Source of the DNA: Maribacter algicola
GTDB lineage: Bacteria > Bacteroidota > Bacteroidia > Flavobacteriales > Flavobacteriaceae
DNA: 64,000 bases
Direction: 5' to 3'
NCBI RefSeq assembly: GCF_003933245.1
Contig: NZ_QUSX01000001.1
Span: forward strand, 1,798,001-1,862,000
The notes under the pieces were generated by a model. That model ran no database searches and was not told where the DNA came from. It saw nothing but the letters and a program-made list of their open reading frames with translations. Of the stretch, positions 51,687 to 61,071 are shown piece by piece (positions within the stretch are counted from its first letter, which is position 1; each line of letters begins with the position of its first letter). The position numbers and the translations under genes were made by a program.

Positions 51687-53030
51687 CTACTTTTTGTGAA
51701 GTTGTGCAACAACCTCATACACAATAAATCCAATTACCACAGTGTATTCCAAAGACAATAAAAGCAAATTCTCCTTATTGTCCACTTGTGAATAGGCAAA
51801 ATAACTTAGTACGATCATTCCTGTCCAAATGACGGGATATTTGACCGAGTTAAAGACACCCAATAGTAATACGGAAATAATATACCAAGGATGGACCGTT
51901 GTAGAAATCATGTAGTACAGGGTGAGCAACCACATCATGGAAGAAATTAATTTTAGAAGGTCCCTATTGTTTCTTAGGAAGGTCAGAAGTATGGCGGTTG
52001 CCAAGGTAATATAGGGAACGATCTTCCCGTAGTCTTTGATAAAATCCCAAGATTTCTCGTCCATGGATATGGCAATTTTCTTGGCGAGGTTATAAATTCC
52101 GGCATTAAATTCAAAATTTGAAAACCAAAGTCCGACAGTTTTTGAATAGTTGGTTAGAAAGGCAGGGTCATAAAAAGGCAGAAACAATAGAAGGGAAATA
52201 CCTCCGATAATAAGATAAAATGGCAGGCTTTTTTTTAGTCCGAAATATTTTAAAAACAAAGGCAAAAAAAGAATCGGCACCAATTTTACCGAAATAGAAC
52301 AAGCCATTACGACTCCTGCCAGTTGCCATTTATTTTGGGAAAGCAGATAAAGCGCCCATACCAAAAAGAACAACATAATACCCTCAAAATGAAGGTTCCC
52401 TGTTAGTTCAACGATGACCAAGGGATTTAAAAAGTACCAGCAGATAAGATGTGGGGACTTATTGAGGTTTTTTAAGAGTTTTCTTCCGAAATAAAAAATA
52501 CCTAGATCGGCAAGTATGGTAAAGGCCCGCATGACCATTATGGAGCCCAAAATGCTTTTACCGCCCAGCATGGCGGCCAGGGCAAAAAACAGCTGATGTA
52601 ATGGAGGATAACTGCTGTAATGTTTAGCACTTAGGCTACCCATTCCTTGATAGAGTTCCTGGGCATTTGCAATGGGCAGTCCCAGATTTTCCATTAAGGC
52701 GTTTGGGGTTTCCAAATAAGGGTTTATGAAATTCACCACCAGTTCGCCATCCCATATAAACCGATAAAAGTCCTGGGACAAATGGGGTTCTATTGGTATA
52801 AATACGAGCCTGAATAATACACCGGAAACCAAAAGAAACCTAAAGTTCCATTTTTCAAATTGGATAAGCTTCCAAGAAAAGAAGAAAAGCGCGGCAAAAA
52901 GCGTAAAAAGTTTAAAGTAATCCGTGCGCTCCAATTGATACGCCAAGGTGTAATAAAATACTAACGAGAACAGCGCAAAAAGTAGGGGCAGTTTGTGGAG
53001 TTGAAGATACGTTGTTAACCTTCTTGGCAC
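51687..53030 (-). CDS. GT-C fold membrane glycosyltransferase (mannosyltransferase-like)
   Basis: The 447-residue protein has about 11 hydrophobic segments and starts at GTG (53030). The first luminal loop carries the acidic/aromatic segment HLSQDFYRFIWDGELVV, similar to catalytic loops of polyprenol-phosphate-mannose-dependent GT-C enzymes (GT87/PIG-M-like). Conserved NPLVIVELTGNLHFEGIMLF and STTVHPWYIISVLL support this group. It would transfer a sugar, likely mannose, from a lipid carrier on the outer face of the inner membrane; acceptor unknown. It stands alone on the minus strand between the GNAT and cupin genes. Confidence 0.8.
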   Translation of the reverse strand: MPRRLTTYLQLHKLPLLFALFSLVFYYTLAYQLERTDYFKLFTLFAALFFFSWKLIQFEKWNFRFLLVSGVLFRLVFIPIEPHLSQDFYRFIWDGELVVNFINPYLETPNALMENLGLPIANAQELYQGMGSLSAKHYSSYPPLHQLFFALAAMLGGKSILGSIMVMRAFTILADLGIFYFGRKLLKNLNKSPHLICWYFLNPLVIVELTGNLHFEGIMLFFLVWALYLLSQNKWQLAGVVMACSISVKLVPILFLPLFLKYFGLKKSLPFYLIIGGISLLLFLPFYDPAFLTNYSKTVGLWFSNFEFNAGIYNLAKKIAISMDEKSWDFIKDYGKIVPYITLATAILLTFLRNNRDLLKLISSMMWLLTLYYMISTTVHPWYIISVLLLGVFNSVKYPVIWTGMIVLSYFAYSQVDNKENLLLLSLEYTVVIGFIVYEVVAQLHKK

Positions 53031-53146
53031 GGTTATTTGGTTTGGTTTAAGAACATGCTAATTTACTCGATTTTTTAGCGATGCTTTCTTTTAAATCCTA
53101 TTAATCTATAAATCAGGATTTTCAATATCAAAAACCATAAATGAAA

Positions 53147-53175
53147 AACGGACGGTCATTAGAGGACCATCCGTT
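53147..53175 (-). terminator. Rho-independent terminator after the cupin gene
   Basis: AACGGACGGTC (53147-53157) pairs with GACCATCCGTT (53165-53175), 10 of 11 positions, over a 7-base loop. On the minus strand the stem is followed by TTTTT. It lies 22 bases beyond the cupin stop and closes that transcript. Confidence 0.75.
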
Positions 53176-53197
53176 GGATGATAAATAATTTTTTCCC

Positions 53198-53743
53198 TTA
53201 AACGAAGCTTATTCCATACCTTCCGCAAATTTCACCAACTTTTGCCAAATCTGGTGAACCTGGAGGCAATTGGGCCAACTCGTGAAACATTACCTCAATA
53301 CCGGCGGGAAAGGCGGAAGTAATCATTTTAGCTTTTTCCGTTCCTACTACCTTCCAAGCATGGGGTACATTTTTTGGGGCAAATGCAACGTCCCCAGCTT
53401 TCAATATAGAGGTTTTTCCATCTACCATTATTTCTACCTCTCCCTTAATCACGCGAAAAATTTCATCTTCTTTGGTATGGATATGGGGCGGTATACCCGC
53501 ACCCGGTTCAACATTGTCTACCCATTCCATAATCTGATTCCCCGTTTCACTTCCTAAAATTTTGTGGGTTTGAATATCACCAATAACATTAATGGTTTCA
53601 CCCTCGTCATCCTTAATAATTTTGGGGTCATTCTTATTTTCAACTGATAGGTTTTTTTGAGATTTGCCACTTAATAATTGTGGAGCGATTAGGGTTACGC
53701 CCAATCCCATTCCCGTTGCCTTAATAAATTTTTTTCTGTCCAT
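53198..53743 (-). CDS. Exported cupin-domain protein
   Basis: The 181-residue protein starts MDRKKFIKATGMGLGVTLIA, resembling a twin-arginine-type signal (RKKFIK with a Lys in place of the second Arg) or a Sec signal. The cupin fold carries metal ligands in PPHIHTKEDEIFRVIKGE (two His and Glu) and VPHAWKVVG (third His). Substrate unknown; the fold includes dioxygenases, isomerases and storage proteins. It is followed by a terminator and preceded by the AraC gene on the same strand (87-base gap). Confidence 0.88.
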   Translation of the reverse strand: MDRKKFIKATGMGLGVTLIAPQLLSGKSQKNLSVENKNDPKIIKDDEGETINVIGDIQTHKILGSETGNQIMEWVDNVEPGAGIPPHIHTKEDEIFRVIKGEVEIMVDGKTSILKAGDVAFAPKNVPHAWKVVGTEKAKMITSAFPAGIEVMFHELAQLPPGSPDLAKVGEICGRYGISFV

Positions 53744-53830
53744 GTTCTTAAGTTTTACGGCAAGTTAAGGGCATACAGGTATTAGCTTCCTATGAAAAAC
53801 TCCGTAAAGCCTTAGATTTTGGGACTTTTA

Positions 53831-54631
53831 TTATGCTCGGTGCATGGAAGGCGTAAAACCGGTGTGTTGTTTGTAGAAGTAGCTAAAGTAATCCGCTGAT
53901 GAGAATCCAAGACCAAACCCAATTTCCTTGATGCTTTTATCCGAAAACTTAAGTTGATGGCGAGCCCTCATAATACGCTGTTCTGTTATTAGACTCTTAG
54001 CGGTTACTCCCAGGACCTCTTTGACACATTCGTTCAAGTATTTGCTACTTATATTTAGGATATTGGCATATTCCTCTACTTCATGCAGTTCACAGACATG
54101 CTTATCCATCAATTTTTTATATTGATAAACAATGGATTTCTTGCTGTTGTTCTCTGAAATGACCGATTTAATATTGCATTGACCATCACAGTACACAAAA
54201 AATGTGTTCAAAAGTGAGATGATAGCATCTTCTTTATGGTTTAGGTGGGAATCCACCAGTTCATCTATCATCTCTAAAATACCGTAAACTCTTTTTTCTA
54301 TCCCCGGGGCCAAATTTATTTTTGGAATTTCTTCTCCTGAAAACAAGCGAACTTCATTGATATGGAGTTTGCTCAATAAGGGATTATTCAATATTTCTGG
54401 CGTCAGATACAATATATATCCGTTAGAAATATCACTTTTTCGCTTACTTATTTCCCAATCGGTCTTTGGATGAAGAAAAAAAATGGTGTTTGCCGCATTC
54501 ATATAGGTTTCACCATCTATTTTTATCCAATCAATATTGTTTTTTAGTAGACAAACAGCAAAACAACCCGCATATTTTTTAACGGTTTTTTTATGGATAA
54601 TGGGCTCTATGGCGATTAATTGAGGTTTCAT
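53831..54631 (-). CDS. AraC family transcriptional regulator
   Basis: ATG at 54631 is preferred over a TTG three codons upstream; it gives about 266 residues starting MKPQLIAIEPIIHKKTVKKY. The N-terminal domain (about 1-160) is cupin-like and of AraC sensor type. Two helix-turn-helix units follow in the last 100 residues: EEYANILNISSKYLNECVKE and KSIKEIGFGLGFSSADYFSY, ending FTPSMHRA. It probably controls the neighbouring cupin or MBL genes; the inducer is unknown. Confidence 0.9.
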   Translation of the reverse strand: MKPQLIAIEPIIHKKTVKKYAGCFAVCLLKNNIDWIKIDGETYMNAANTIFFLHPKTDWEISKRKSDISNGYILYLTPEILNNPLLSKLHINEVRLFSGEEIPKINLAPGIEKRVYGILEMIDELVDSHLNHKEDAIISLLNTFFVYCDGQCNIKSVISENNSKKSIVYQYKKLMDKHVCELHEVEEYANILNISSKYLNECVKEVLGVTAKSLITEQRIMRARHQLKFSDKSIKEIGFGLGFSSADYFSYFYKQHTGFTPSMHRA

Positions 54632-54736
54632 CAACTGCAATATAACCCATTTTCCCTATAAGTGGACATTTGTCGTTAATGGTCACAGAATTACCTTTTA
54701 ATAGGGTTGGGACAAATGAGTTATGCCATAAGCTAT

Positions 54737-56065
54737 CTATTTGAAATCGTTTATATTTTCACCAAGATCCAATACAGTAACATCATTCATAAGTTTACTG
54801 AGCAAACTGCTTCCGGCCGCACTTCTATATCCTCCAGCACAATGCACTACAATGGGCTTGTCCTTTGGTATATTCTGGTAGGTATTTCTTAGATTATTTA
54901 AGGGATGTGGCAAGGCTTGCCTAAAAAATTTACCGTCATCGATTTCGCTTTGATTCCGTATATCGACAATAGTATAGTGGGATGGATTCTTTTTAAAATC
55001 TGACAAGTCCAGAATGCTACTTTTTTCTAACCGATGCTTGTCCAAAGTAAGAACCGATTTCAATTGCCCTTCATAGCCTATTTTAGAAACCCTATCTAGA
55101 ATGCCCTCCAATTCATAGGGGTTTTCAATGATGACATTGAACACTTCTTCCGGTTCAACAATGGAACCCAGCCAGGTCTCGAATTTATCATTGGATGAAT
55201 TCGCCTGTATGTTGATACTCCCGGGTAAATGACCTTTTTTAAAATCCGATGCATCTCTGGTGTCTACCAACAAACCTTTCTCAAACGCTTTGAATCTAAA
55301 TTTAACCGCAGCATTGGCATTGCGACTATTTTTTGCCCCAGTTTTATTGATATCTACGTTAAATCCAAAATAGGAAGGAATGAAAGGTTGGCTATCCAGC
55401 AAATAGTTTACAAAATCCTCCTTGGCCTGTTTTTTAAATGCCCAATTGCCCATTCTCTCATTTCCAAGGGTGCTACTCTTGTCAGAACTCAAATTTTTGC
55501 CACATAGGGAACCCGCTCCGTGGGCAGGGAAAACCAAGGCATCGTCAGGTAGCTCATTGAACTTGTTCTGAATGGTATAGTACATCATTTCTGCCAATTC
55601 CTGTCGCTTTGCCTTCATATTTCCAGCTTTTTCCCTAAGGTCCGGTCTCCCTACGTCACCTATAAATAAAGTATCCCCGGTAAAAAGGGCGGTTTTCCTT
55701 CCGTTTCTGGCGACAATAGTGATACTATCCGGGGAATGACCTGGCGTATTGATGGCGGATAAGGTCACCTGCCCCATTGAAATGGTATCACCTTCATCAA
55801 AGGTTACATGAGGATAATCCGCACCCAATTTTTCACTATTGTAAATGGTGGCCCCCGTTTCTTCATGAATCTGTAGGTGAGAACTTATAAAGTCTGCATG
55901 TGGATGGGTTTCAATGACCGCTACAATCCTTGCTCCATGGTCATGGGCGAACTCGTAATATTGCATGGGGTCCCTTTCCGGATCTATTACGGCCATTTCC
56001 CCATCGCTAACGATGGCGTAGGAGTAGTGGGCCAGCGGGGCATATTCAAATTGTTTTATGATCAT
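54737..56065 (-). CDS. MBL-fold hydrolase fused to two rhodanese domains (persulfide dioxygenase-like)
   Basis: The 442-residue protein has an MBL domain (about 1-240) with metal ligands in ETHPHADFISSH (H54, H56, D58), NTPGHSPDS and FTGDTLFIGDVGR, then rhodanese 1 (about 255-350, LLVDTRDASDFKKGHLPGSI) with no Cys in its active loop, and rhodanese 2 (about 360-442) with an intact loop HCAGGYRSAAG (catalytic Cys near 409). The architecture matches persulfide dioxygenase-rhodanese fusions (CstB-like) that handle sulfane sulfur. Its start is close behind the terminator of the peroxiredoxin gene, so it probably has its own promoter. Confidence 0.9.
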   Translation of the reverse strand: MIIKQFEYAPLAHYSYAIVSDGEMAVIDPERDPMQYYEFAHDHGARIVAVIETHPHADFISSHLQIHEETGATIYNSEKLGADYPHVTFDEGDTISMGQVTLSAINTPGHSPDSITIVARNGRKTALFTGDTLFIGDVGRPDLREKAGNMKAKRQELAEMMYYTIQNKFNELPDDALVFPAHGAGSLCGKNLSSDKSSTLGNERMGNWAFKKQAKEDFVNYLLDSQPFIPSYFGFNVDINKTGAKNSRNANAAVKFRFKAFEKGLLVDTRDASDFKKGHLPGSINIQANSSNDKFETWLGSIVEPEEVFNVIIENPYELEGILDRVSKIGYEGQLKSVLTLDKHRLEKSSILDLSDFKKNPSHYTIVDIRNQSEIDDGKFFRQALPHPLNNLRNTYQNIPKDKPIVVHCAGGYRSAAGSSLLSKLMNDVTVLDLGENINDFK

Positions 56066-56082
56066 AAAATCAGTTTTTAAAA

Positions 56083-56109
56083 AAAGGCGCCTTTAGAAAA
56101 GACGCCTTT
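56083..56109 (-). terminator. Rho-independent terminator after the peroxiredoxin gene
   Basis: AAAGGCG (56083-56089) pairs with CGCCTTT (56103-56109); the inner AAAGGCGCCTTT is itself palindromic and offers an alternative fold. On the minus strand the structure runs into a T-run (complement of 56078-56086). It lies between the peroxiredoxin stop and the MBL gene start. Confidence 0.75.
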
Positions 56110-56123
56110 AGGAAATACATTTT

Positions 56124-56792
56124 TTAATTTAAACTTTTTTTGGCAAGATACCAAGTTACCTTTTCCACCGAGTCGTCCGCCAATCTTGCATTTAGTTCAT
56201 CCAAGGATTTTGGTGGCGGAACAATGGCCTTGTCCCCCCTTTTCCAGTCCAGGGGCATGGCAACACCATGTTTGTCAGAAGTTTGTAATGCTTCCAAGGC
56301 CCTAAGTATCTCGTCCATGTTTCTGCCAACATTCAAAGGGTAATACATAATGAGCCTGATTTTCTTTTTCGGGTCGATGAAAAATACTGCCCTTACAGCC
56401 GCGGTTTCACTTTCGTTGGGCTGAAGCATGCCATATAGTTTGGACACATTCATATCCAAATCCGCTATAATGGGAAAATCAAAATATACGCCGGTGTTTT
56501 CCCTAACATTTTGCACCCAACCCAAGTGGGCATGAATACTATCTATGCTCAAACCCAAAAGCTCGGTGTTTAAAGCATCAAATTCACTTTTTCTAGTAGC
56601 GAATCCGCTCATTTCCGTGGTACAGACCGGAGTAAAATCCGCAGGGTGCGAAAACATCACTACCCATTTATCCTTGGCAAAATCCGAGAATTTTATTTTT
56701 CCTTTGGTCGTGTTGGCCTCAAAATCCGGGGCAATGTCCCCAATTCTTGGCATCATCGTTGGCTTCTCTTTTAGCTCAGCTACATTTTCCAT
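56124..56792 (-). CDS. 1-Cys peroxiredoxin (Prx6 type)
   Basis: The 222-residue protein has the thioredoxin-fold peroxidase motif FSHPADFTPVCTTEMSGF with the peroxidatic Cys. I find no other Cys, so it is a 1-Cys enzyme. The C-terminal arm (YPLNVGRNMDEILRALEALQ, then PLDWKRGDKAIVPPP) is typical of the Prx6 group. It reduces peroxides using an external thiol. It ends at a terminator and stands between SulP and the MBL/rhodanese gene on the same strand. Confidence 0.95.
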   Translation of the reverse strand: MENVAELKEKPTMMPRIGDIAPDFEANTTKGKIKFSDFAKDKWVVMFSHPADFTPVCTTEMSGFATRKSEFDALNTELLGLSIDSIHAHLGWVQNVRENTGVYFDFPIIADLDMNVSKLYGMLQPNESETAAVRAVFFIDPKKKIRLIMYYPLNVGRNMDEILRALEALQTSDKHGVAMPLDWKRGDKAIVPPPKSLDELNARLADDSVEKVTWYLAKKSLN

Positions 56793-56959
56793 AATATTGA
56801 TTTTATTTATTGAAGTATTAATTTTCGATAAAAATAAACTATGAAAAACGATAGGGATGTAACCCTGGTTACATAAAATCCGATTTAACTATTGTTTAAC
56901 CTTAATCCCGAGTTGTGGCTGGATAATGAAATACACTTAAATACGCTTTCAACCTGAAA

Positions 56960-58630
56960 TTAGCTGGGCCGTTCCCCTGCCTTCAATTTGTTCCTGAGAT
57001 AGGCATAGCTGTCACCAATACGGTCAAAAACTTCTTCTGGGGAAATCAGGTCCGGAATAATATCCACTGCTTCAAGCATATCTTTAGGCTGCTCTTTTAA
57101 GCCTACCAGAATTACCTCTATATTCTCTTTTTCAAGGTCGAATATCACATCCTCCAAAGCATACAGGCCCGTTTGGTCCATATAGGGCACCCTATCCATT
57201 CGGATGATGACAGCTTTTACATCTTTTGAAAGTGTTTTGATCTGATCTTTAAAATAGGAGGTAAAACCAAAGAACAAGGGGCCATATAAATGTTTTATGA
57301 TAACCTTGTCCTTGTACTTGTCATAGAATTCAATCTCGTCCTGCCAGGGTTTCTCACCATCCATTTCTGAAATATCTCCCACTTCCAATCCTTTTTCGCC
57401 TATGTCCCCTGATTTTTTCATGAATAACAAACATGCCAGGGCAATTCCAATGCCCACGGCATGGATCAAACTTCCAAAGGTGGTTACTGACAGTACCAAT
57501 ATAAGCACGACAGCATCGGCCTTTGGAACTTTTCGCAAATGTTTAAGTCCCTTAAAATCGATGATCTTGAATCCGATGGGAATCAACAATCCGGCTAAGA
57601 CAGCCAATGGAATATGAGCCGCAAGTTGTCCAAGGCCCAACAAAACCGCTAAAAGGAAAAGACCATGGAATATTCCCGATAAACGTGTTTTGCCTCCGGC
57701 ATTGATGTTTACAACCGTCCCTTTGGTGGCACCCGCACCGGGAATCCCGCCAATGGCCGCTGCCAACATATTCCCTATGCCCTGTCCAATAAGTTCCCTA
57801 TTGCTATTGTGCTTGGTCTTGGTCATATTGTCTGCAATGACGGAAGTCAAGAGGGAATCGATACTACCCAGTACGGCCAAGACCAAAGCATATTCAATGA
57901 TTTTGGGATAAGCACTTGGATCTACGCTTAGGACACCCCCAAGCTGGAAAGCCGGTAACCCGGATGGAATTTCCCCAATCAAGGGAACGTCCCATTTGGC
58001 AAAATAAGCAATCAACGTTGCTACGATCAGGGCCACAAGGGCACTGGGAATGGCTTTGGTGATTTTGGGAAAAATGAAATAGACCGCTATGGTTATAGCC
58101 CCCAACAAGAGGGCGTATAGATTGGTTTCGGAAGCTATTCTTGGTAAATCTTTTAACACAGAAACCGTTGATTTTGCGGAGTCCATACCTAGAAAAGGAA
58201 AAATTTGCAATAAGACGATTATTAAGCCCACACCGCTCATAAAGCCCGAGATAACTGGGTAGGGGAAATATTTAACATAGCCCGCAATGTTCAAAAAACC
58301 AAAGACTACCTGAAAAGCACCCCCCAATAAAAAGGTCAATAAAATAACGTTCATGGCATCATCCATACCGGCGTTCATCTGAATGGCCGCAGCTACCAAG
58401 GCCGCAGATACTACGGTCATTGGGCCTGTTGGACCACTTGCCTGGGTTTCCGTTCCCCCAAACATGGCCGCGAATATTCCTACCGCAATGGCCCCGTATA
58501 ATCCCGCCGTTGCACCAAGGCCCGATTGTACACCAAAGGCCAGGGCCAATGGAAGGGCCACTACACCGGCCACCAATCCTCCAGTAAAATCACCTTTTAA
58601 GTGCTTGGTATTGAATAATGTATTGATCAT
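56960..58630 (-). CDS. SulP family anion transporter with STAS domain
   Basis: The 556-residue protein has about 12-14 membrane helices with conserved LPLALAFGVQSGLGATAGLY, the GPTGPMTVVSAALVAA loop, and IPGAGATKGTVVNINAGGKT, followed by a cytoplasmic STAS domain from about residue 430 (VIIRMDRVPYMDQTGLYALE). SulP proteins carry sulfate or bicarbonate. It is downstream of the GH29 gene on the same strand (157 bases); sulfate import beside a fucosidase could fit sulfated fucan use, but bicarbonate transport is equally possible. Confidence 0.93.
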   Translation of the reverse strand: MINTLFNTKHLKGDFTGGLVAGVVALPLALAFGVQSGLGATAGLYGAIAVGIFAAMFGGTETQASGPTGPMTVVSAALVAAAIQMNAGMDDAMNVILLTFLLGGAFQVVFGFLNIAGYVKYFPYPVISGFMSGVGLIIVLLQIFPFLGMDSAKSTVSVLKDLPRIASETNLYALLLGAITIAVYFIFPKITKAIPSALVALIVATLIAYFAKWDVPLIGEIPSGLPAFQLGGVLSVDPSAYPKIIEYALVLAVLGSIDSLLTSVIADNMTKTKHNSNRELIGQGIGNMLAAAIGGIPGAGATKGTVVNINAGGKTRLSGIFHGLFLLAVLLGLGQLAAHIPLAVLAGLLIPIGFKIIDFKGLKHLRKVPKADAVVLILVLSVTTFGSLIHAVGIGIALACLLFMKKSGDIGEKGLEVGDISEMDGEKPWQDEIEFYDKYKDKVIIKHLYGPLFFGFTSYFKDQIKTLSKDVKAVIIRMDRVPYMDQTGLYALEDVIFDLEKENIEVILVGLKEQPKDMLEAVDIIPDLISPEEVFDRIGDSYAYLRNKLKAGERPS

Positions 58631-58787
58631 AGTGTTTCTTTTAGATTTTTCAAACGGTATTATATAAAAAGGTACTGCCTAAAATATTTATACGAGGAAG
58701 ATACCAAATCAGTTCGTTTTTTTAGGGTAAAAACAGATTTAAGTCTAGGATATGAAATACCTCCTATTAAAAAAACACATTGGGGAA

Positions 58788-60281
58788 TTATTCCAATTTG
58801 GATACCTTGATTGTCCATGCATGATCACTTGGTGGATTCTTTCTGATCGATTTTGGAATGTTTACCACAAAACCTTCATCTTGCGGGGTCCACTTCAAAG
58901 CTTCACCATAACCCAAAAGTGTTACCGAACTCCCGTTAGCAGGTCGGTGGGATTTTATGGTGATGCTCGAGGGCATTTCCGTTTCCCCGTCCTTTGCCAA
59001 GTAGAGAAAATAGGTGGTGCCATCTTGCTGTTGCGTCATACAGATATTGTCCTCTTTATAGGGAGCTAGGGTTCGACTATTGTATATGGCTTCACTGTTA
59101 ATATCCATCCATTTGCCATATTCCTGTAGCAAATTATAAGCACCTTGGTCCCATTCCCCTTCAGGCGATGGGGCAATGTTCAATAGCAGATTTCCCCCTT
59201 TCGCTACGATATCCACCAACATCTGTACACCTTCCTTGCCGGTCATGTAATTTGAATCCGGTGTGTAGGACCAGCCATCACCTGAAATAATGCAGGATTC
59301 CCACGGATAGGGAAGCTCCTTTTCCGGTACCCTGTTTTCTGGGGTAAGGTAGTTCTGGTTTTTACCATAAACGGCACGGTCTACGACAATAAGTCCGGGT
59401 TGTTTTTCACGGGCTTTGGCAACCAATTCGTCCATACGGATGTCCTGAGAGACCATTCTATGTTTGATAAAACCGTTTCCCGAAGTGTTTTCGGCAAACT
59501 TTTCCGCATAGTTTTCCTCCAAGTTCTGTTGATCTCGTTTTTTGACCCATCCGCCATCGAGCCAAATAATATCCACTTTGCCGTAATCCGTCAATAATTC
59601 CAATAATTGATTATGTGTGAATTGTACGTATTTTTCCCATTTTTCAGGATATAGGGCCGGGTCGTAATTGACGTTCCTATCTTGAGGAGGAAAATAAGGA
59701 TCCCAGTAGCTTTCATGATGCCAATCCGGTTTGGAAAAATAGGCACCTACCCACATATCCTTGGCCCTGAACGAATCGAAAATTTCCTTGGTAATGTTGG
59801 CCTTCGGGTTATCACTAAAGGCACATTCCGGGTCTGTAACCTTATAATCGGTGTATTTGGAGTCGAACATGGAGAATCCGTCATGGTGTTTGGTGGTAAA
59901 AACCACGTAGCGCATTCCTGCGGCCTTGGCGGCATTGGCCCATTTATCCGGGTCAAATTTTACAGGGTTGAAAGTCTTTTTTAGACCCTCGTACTCTTTT
60001 TTATATTCAAAATAGTTTTGGGGATTGCTTCCTTTGGTCCGTTCGCACCAACCGTAATCCTCCGGACAAATGGACCATGATTCCACGATGCCCCATTGGC
60101 TATAAGCCCCCCAATGCATTAGTAATCCGAATTTAATATCCTGCCATTGATCCAATTTTTCCAGGACCAAGGGGTCCGTTTCCGGCACATAGCGTTCATC
60201 TTCCAAGATGGCCTGGGAGAAGGAAAGGGAAGTAAAAAAAAGAAGTAATACAAAGGCCAATATTTTTAGCATTGTTTTCAT
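58788..60281 (-). CDS. Glycoside hydrolase family 29 alpha-L-fucosidase, secreted
   Basis: The 497-residue protein has a signal peptide (MKTMLKILAFVLLLFFTSLS, cleavage near FSQA). GH29 segments: KFGLLMHWGAYSQWG, YVVFTTKHHDGFSMF, KVDIIWLDGGW (nucleophile Asp in the LDG) and GGNLLLNIAPSPEGEW. A small C-terminal beta-sandwich follows. It removes alpha-L-fucose from glycans in the periplasm or outside. No other fucose gene or SusCD pair adjoins it. Confidence 0.94.
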   Translation of the reverse strand: MKTMLKILAFVLLLFFTSLSFSQAILEDERYVPETDPLVLEKLDQWQDIKFGLLMHWGAYSQWGIVESWSICPEDYGWCERTKGSNPQNYFEYKKEYEGLKKTFNPVKFDPDKWANAAKAAGMRYVVFTTKHHDGFSMFDSKYTDYKVTDPECAFSDNPKANITKEIFDSFRAKDMWVGAYFSKPDWHHESYWDPYFPPQDRNVNYDPALYPEKWEKYVQFTHNQLLELLTDYGKVDIIWLDGGWVKKRDQQNLEENYAEKFAENTSGNGFIKHRMVSQDIRMDELVAKAREKQPGLIVVDRAVYGKNQNYLTPENRVPEKELPYPWESCIISGDGWSYTPDSNYMTGKEGVQMLVDIVAKGGNLLLNIAPSPEGEWDQGAYNLLQEYGKWMDINSEAIYNSRTLAPYKEDNICMTQQQDGTTYFLYLAKDGETEMPSSITIKSHRPANGSSVTLLGYGEALKWTPQDEGFVVNIPKSIRKNPPSDHAWTIKVSKLE

Positions 60282-60653
60282 AGATAATTATGTTAAGACC
60301 AAAAATGGGTTATCGGTTAAATAAGCTGAAATATAGCAAATCTGGAAATCAATTCAGAAATGAAGATCCTAACGGCCATAATGAAGTGTGTGATTTTCTA
60401 AAGTATTTAAATAGATCAAAAGTGGCGGTATATCGCTATTACGTAGATAACCGCCAAATCCTTGGACTCATTGATTGTGTGAATTTTATTTCTTTTTCAA
60501 AGAGTATGTGTTTTGACTTGTGCTGAAATATGGCTACAGGTTAATAAATAAATTTAAGCTGTTTTTAAATATACCCTATTAAGTGTTTTATATGAAAAGA
60601 ATAAATATGATCTTATATCGTATGCAGGTTGTAAACTTCAATTTTCTTTTTCC
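60282..60653. other. AT-rich gap without a supported gene
   Basis: These 372 bases upstream of GH29 contain an open frame of 78 codons on the plus strand (60290-60526) with no recognisable features. I do not support it as a gene. I see no terminator or clear promoter box. It marks the change to the more AT-rich accessory end of the window. Confidence 0.4.
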
Positions 60654-61067
60654 TCAATTTGTTTCAGAGTATTTTTTGAAGTTATTCAAAATTGCTTGCC
60701 AACCATTTCTTTGTAATTCAATTGAATTTTCAGTTTCAGGGTCAAATGTTATAGTTACTTCCGTTTGTCCTCCAGTTTCTTTAAAATCAACTGTTGCATA
60801 TCTTCCTCCAAACTCGTAAGTAAAATTCTGTCCTTTGTCGATTTTCGTATAAACAGCATCAAAGTCAAAACCAAAACTTCCGTCTTTAGCTTCCATTCTT
60901 GCCAAATATCGGCCACCAACATTCAAATCGTTCGTTGCAGTGGGACAATGCCAACTTGTGTCCGCAAAGTTCCATTTAATTATATGTTCTGGTAACGTGT
61001 AGTAGTCCCAAACTTTTTGTTTGTTAGCCATTACAATTACTTTAATGGTTATCTTTTCTAGTGTCAT
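60654..61067 (-). CDS. SRPBCC domain protein, AHSA1-like
   Basis: The 137-residue protein starts MTLEKITIKVIVMANKQKVW and shows the helix-grip pattern of AHSA1-type SRPBCC proteins: VWDYYTLPEHIIKWNFA, GGRYLARMEAKDG, TKIDKGQNFTYEFG, VTITFDPETENSIE and a final helix GWQAILNNFKKY. Such proteins bind hydrophobic ligands; function unknown. It begins 4 bases after the VOC gene stop, so the two are one operon. The pair is a common mobile accessory cassette. Confidence 0.9.
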   Translation of the reverse strand: MTLEKITIKVIVMANKQKVWDYYTLPEHIIKWNFADTSWHCPTATNDLNVGGRYLARMEAKDGSFGFDFDAVYTKIDKGQNFTYEFGGRYATVDFKETGGQTEVTITFDPETENSIELQRNGWQAILNNFKKYSETN

Positions 61068-61071
61068 AATC

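Noticed and set aside
60290..60526. Open frame of 78 codons upstream of GH29
   Set aside because: No recognisable motifs, no promoter or ribosome site, low-complexity AT-rich composition; likely chance.
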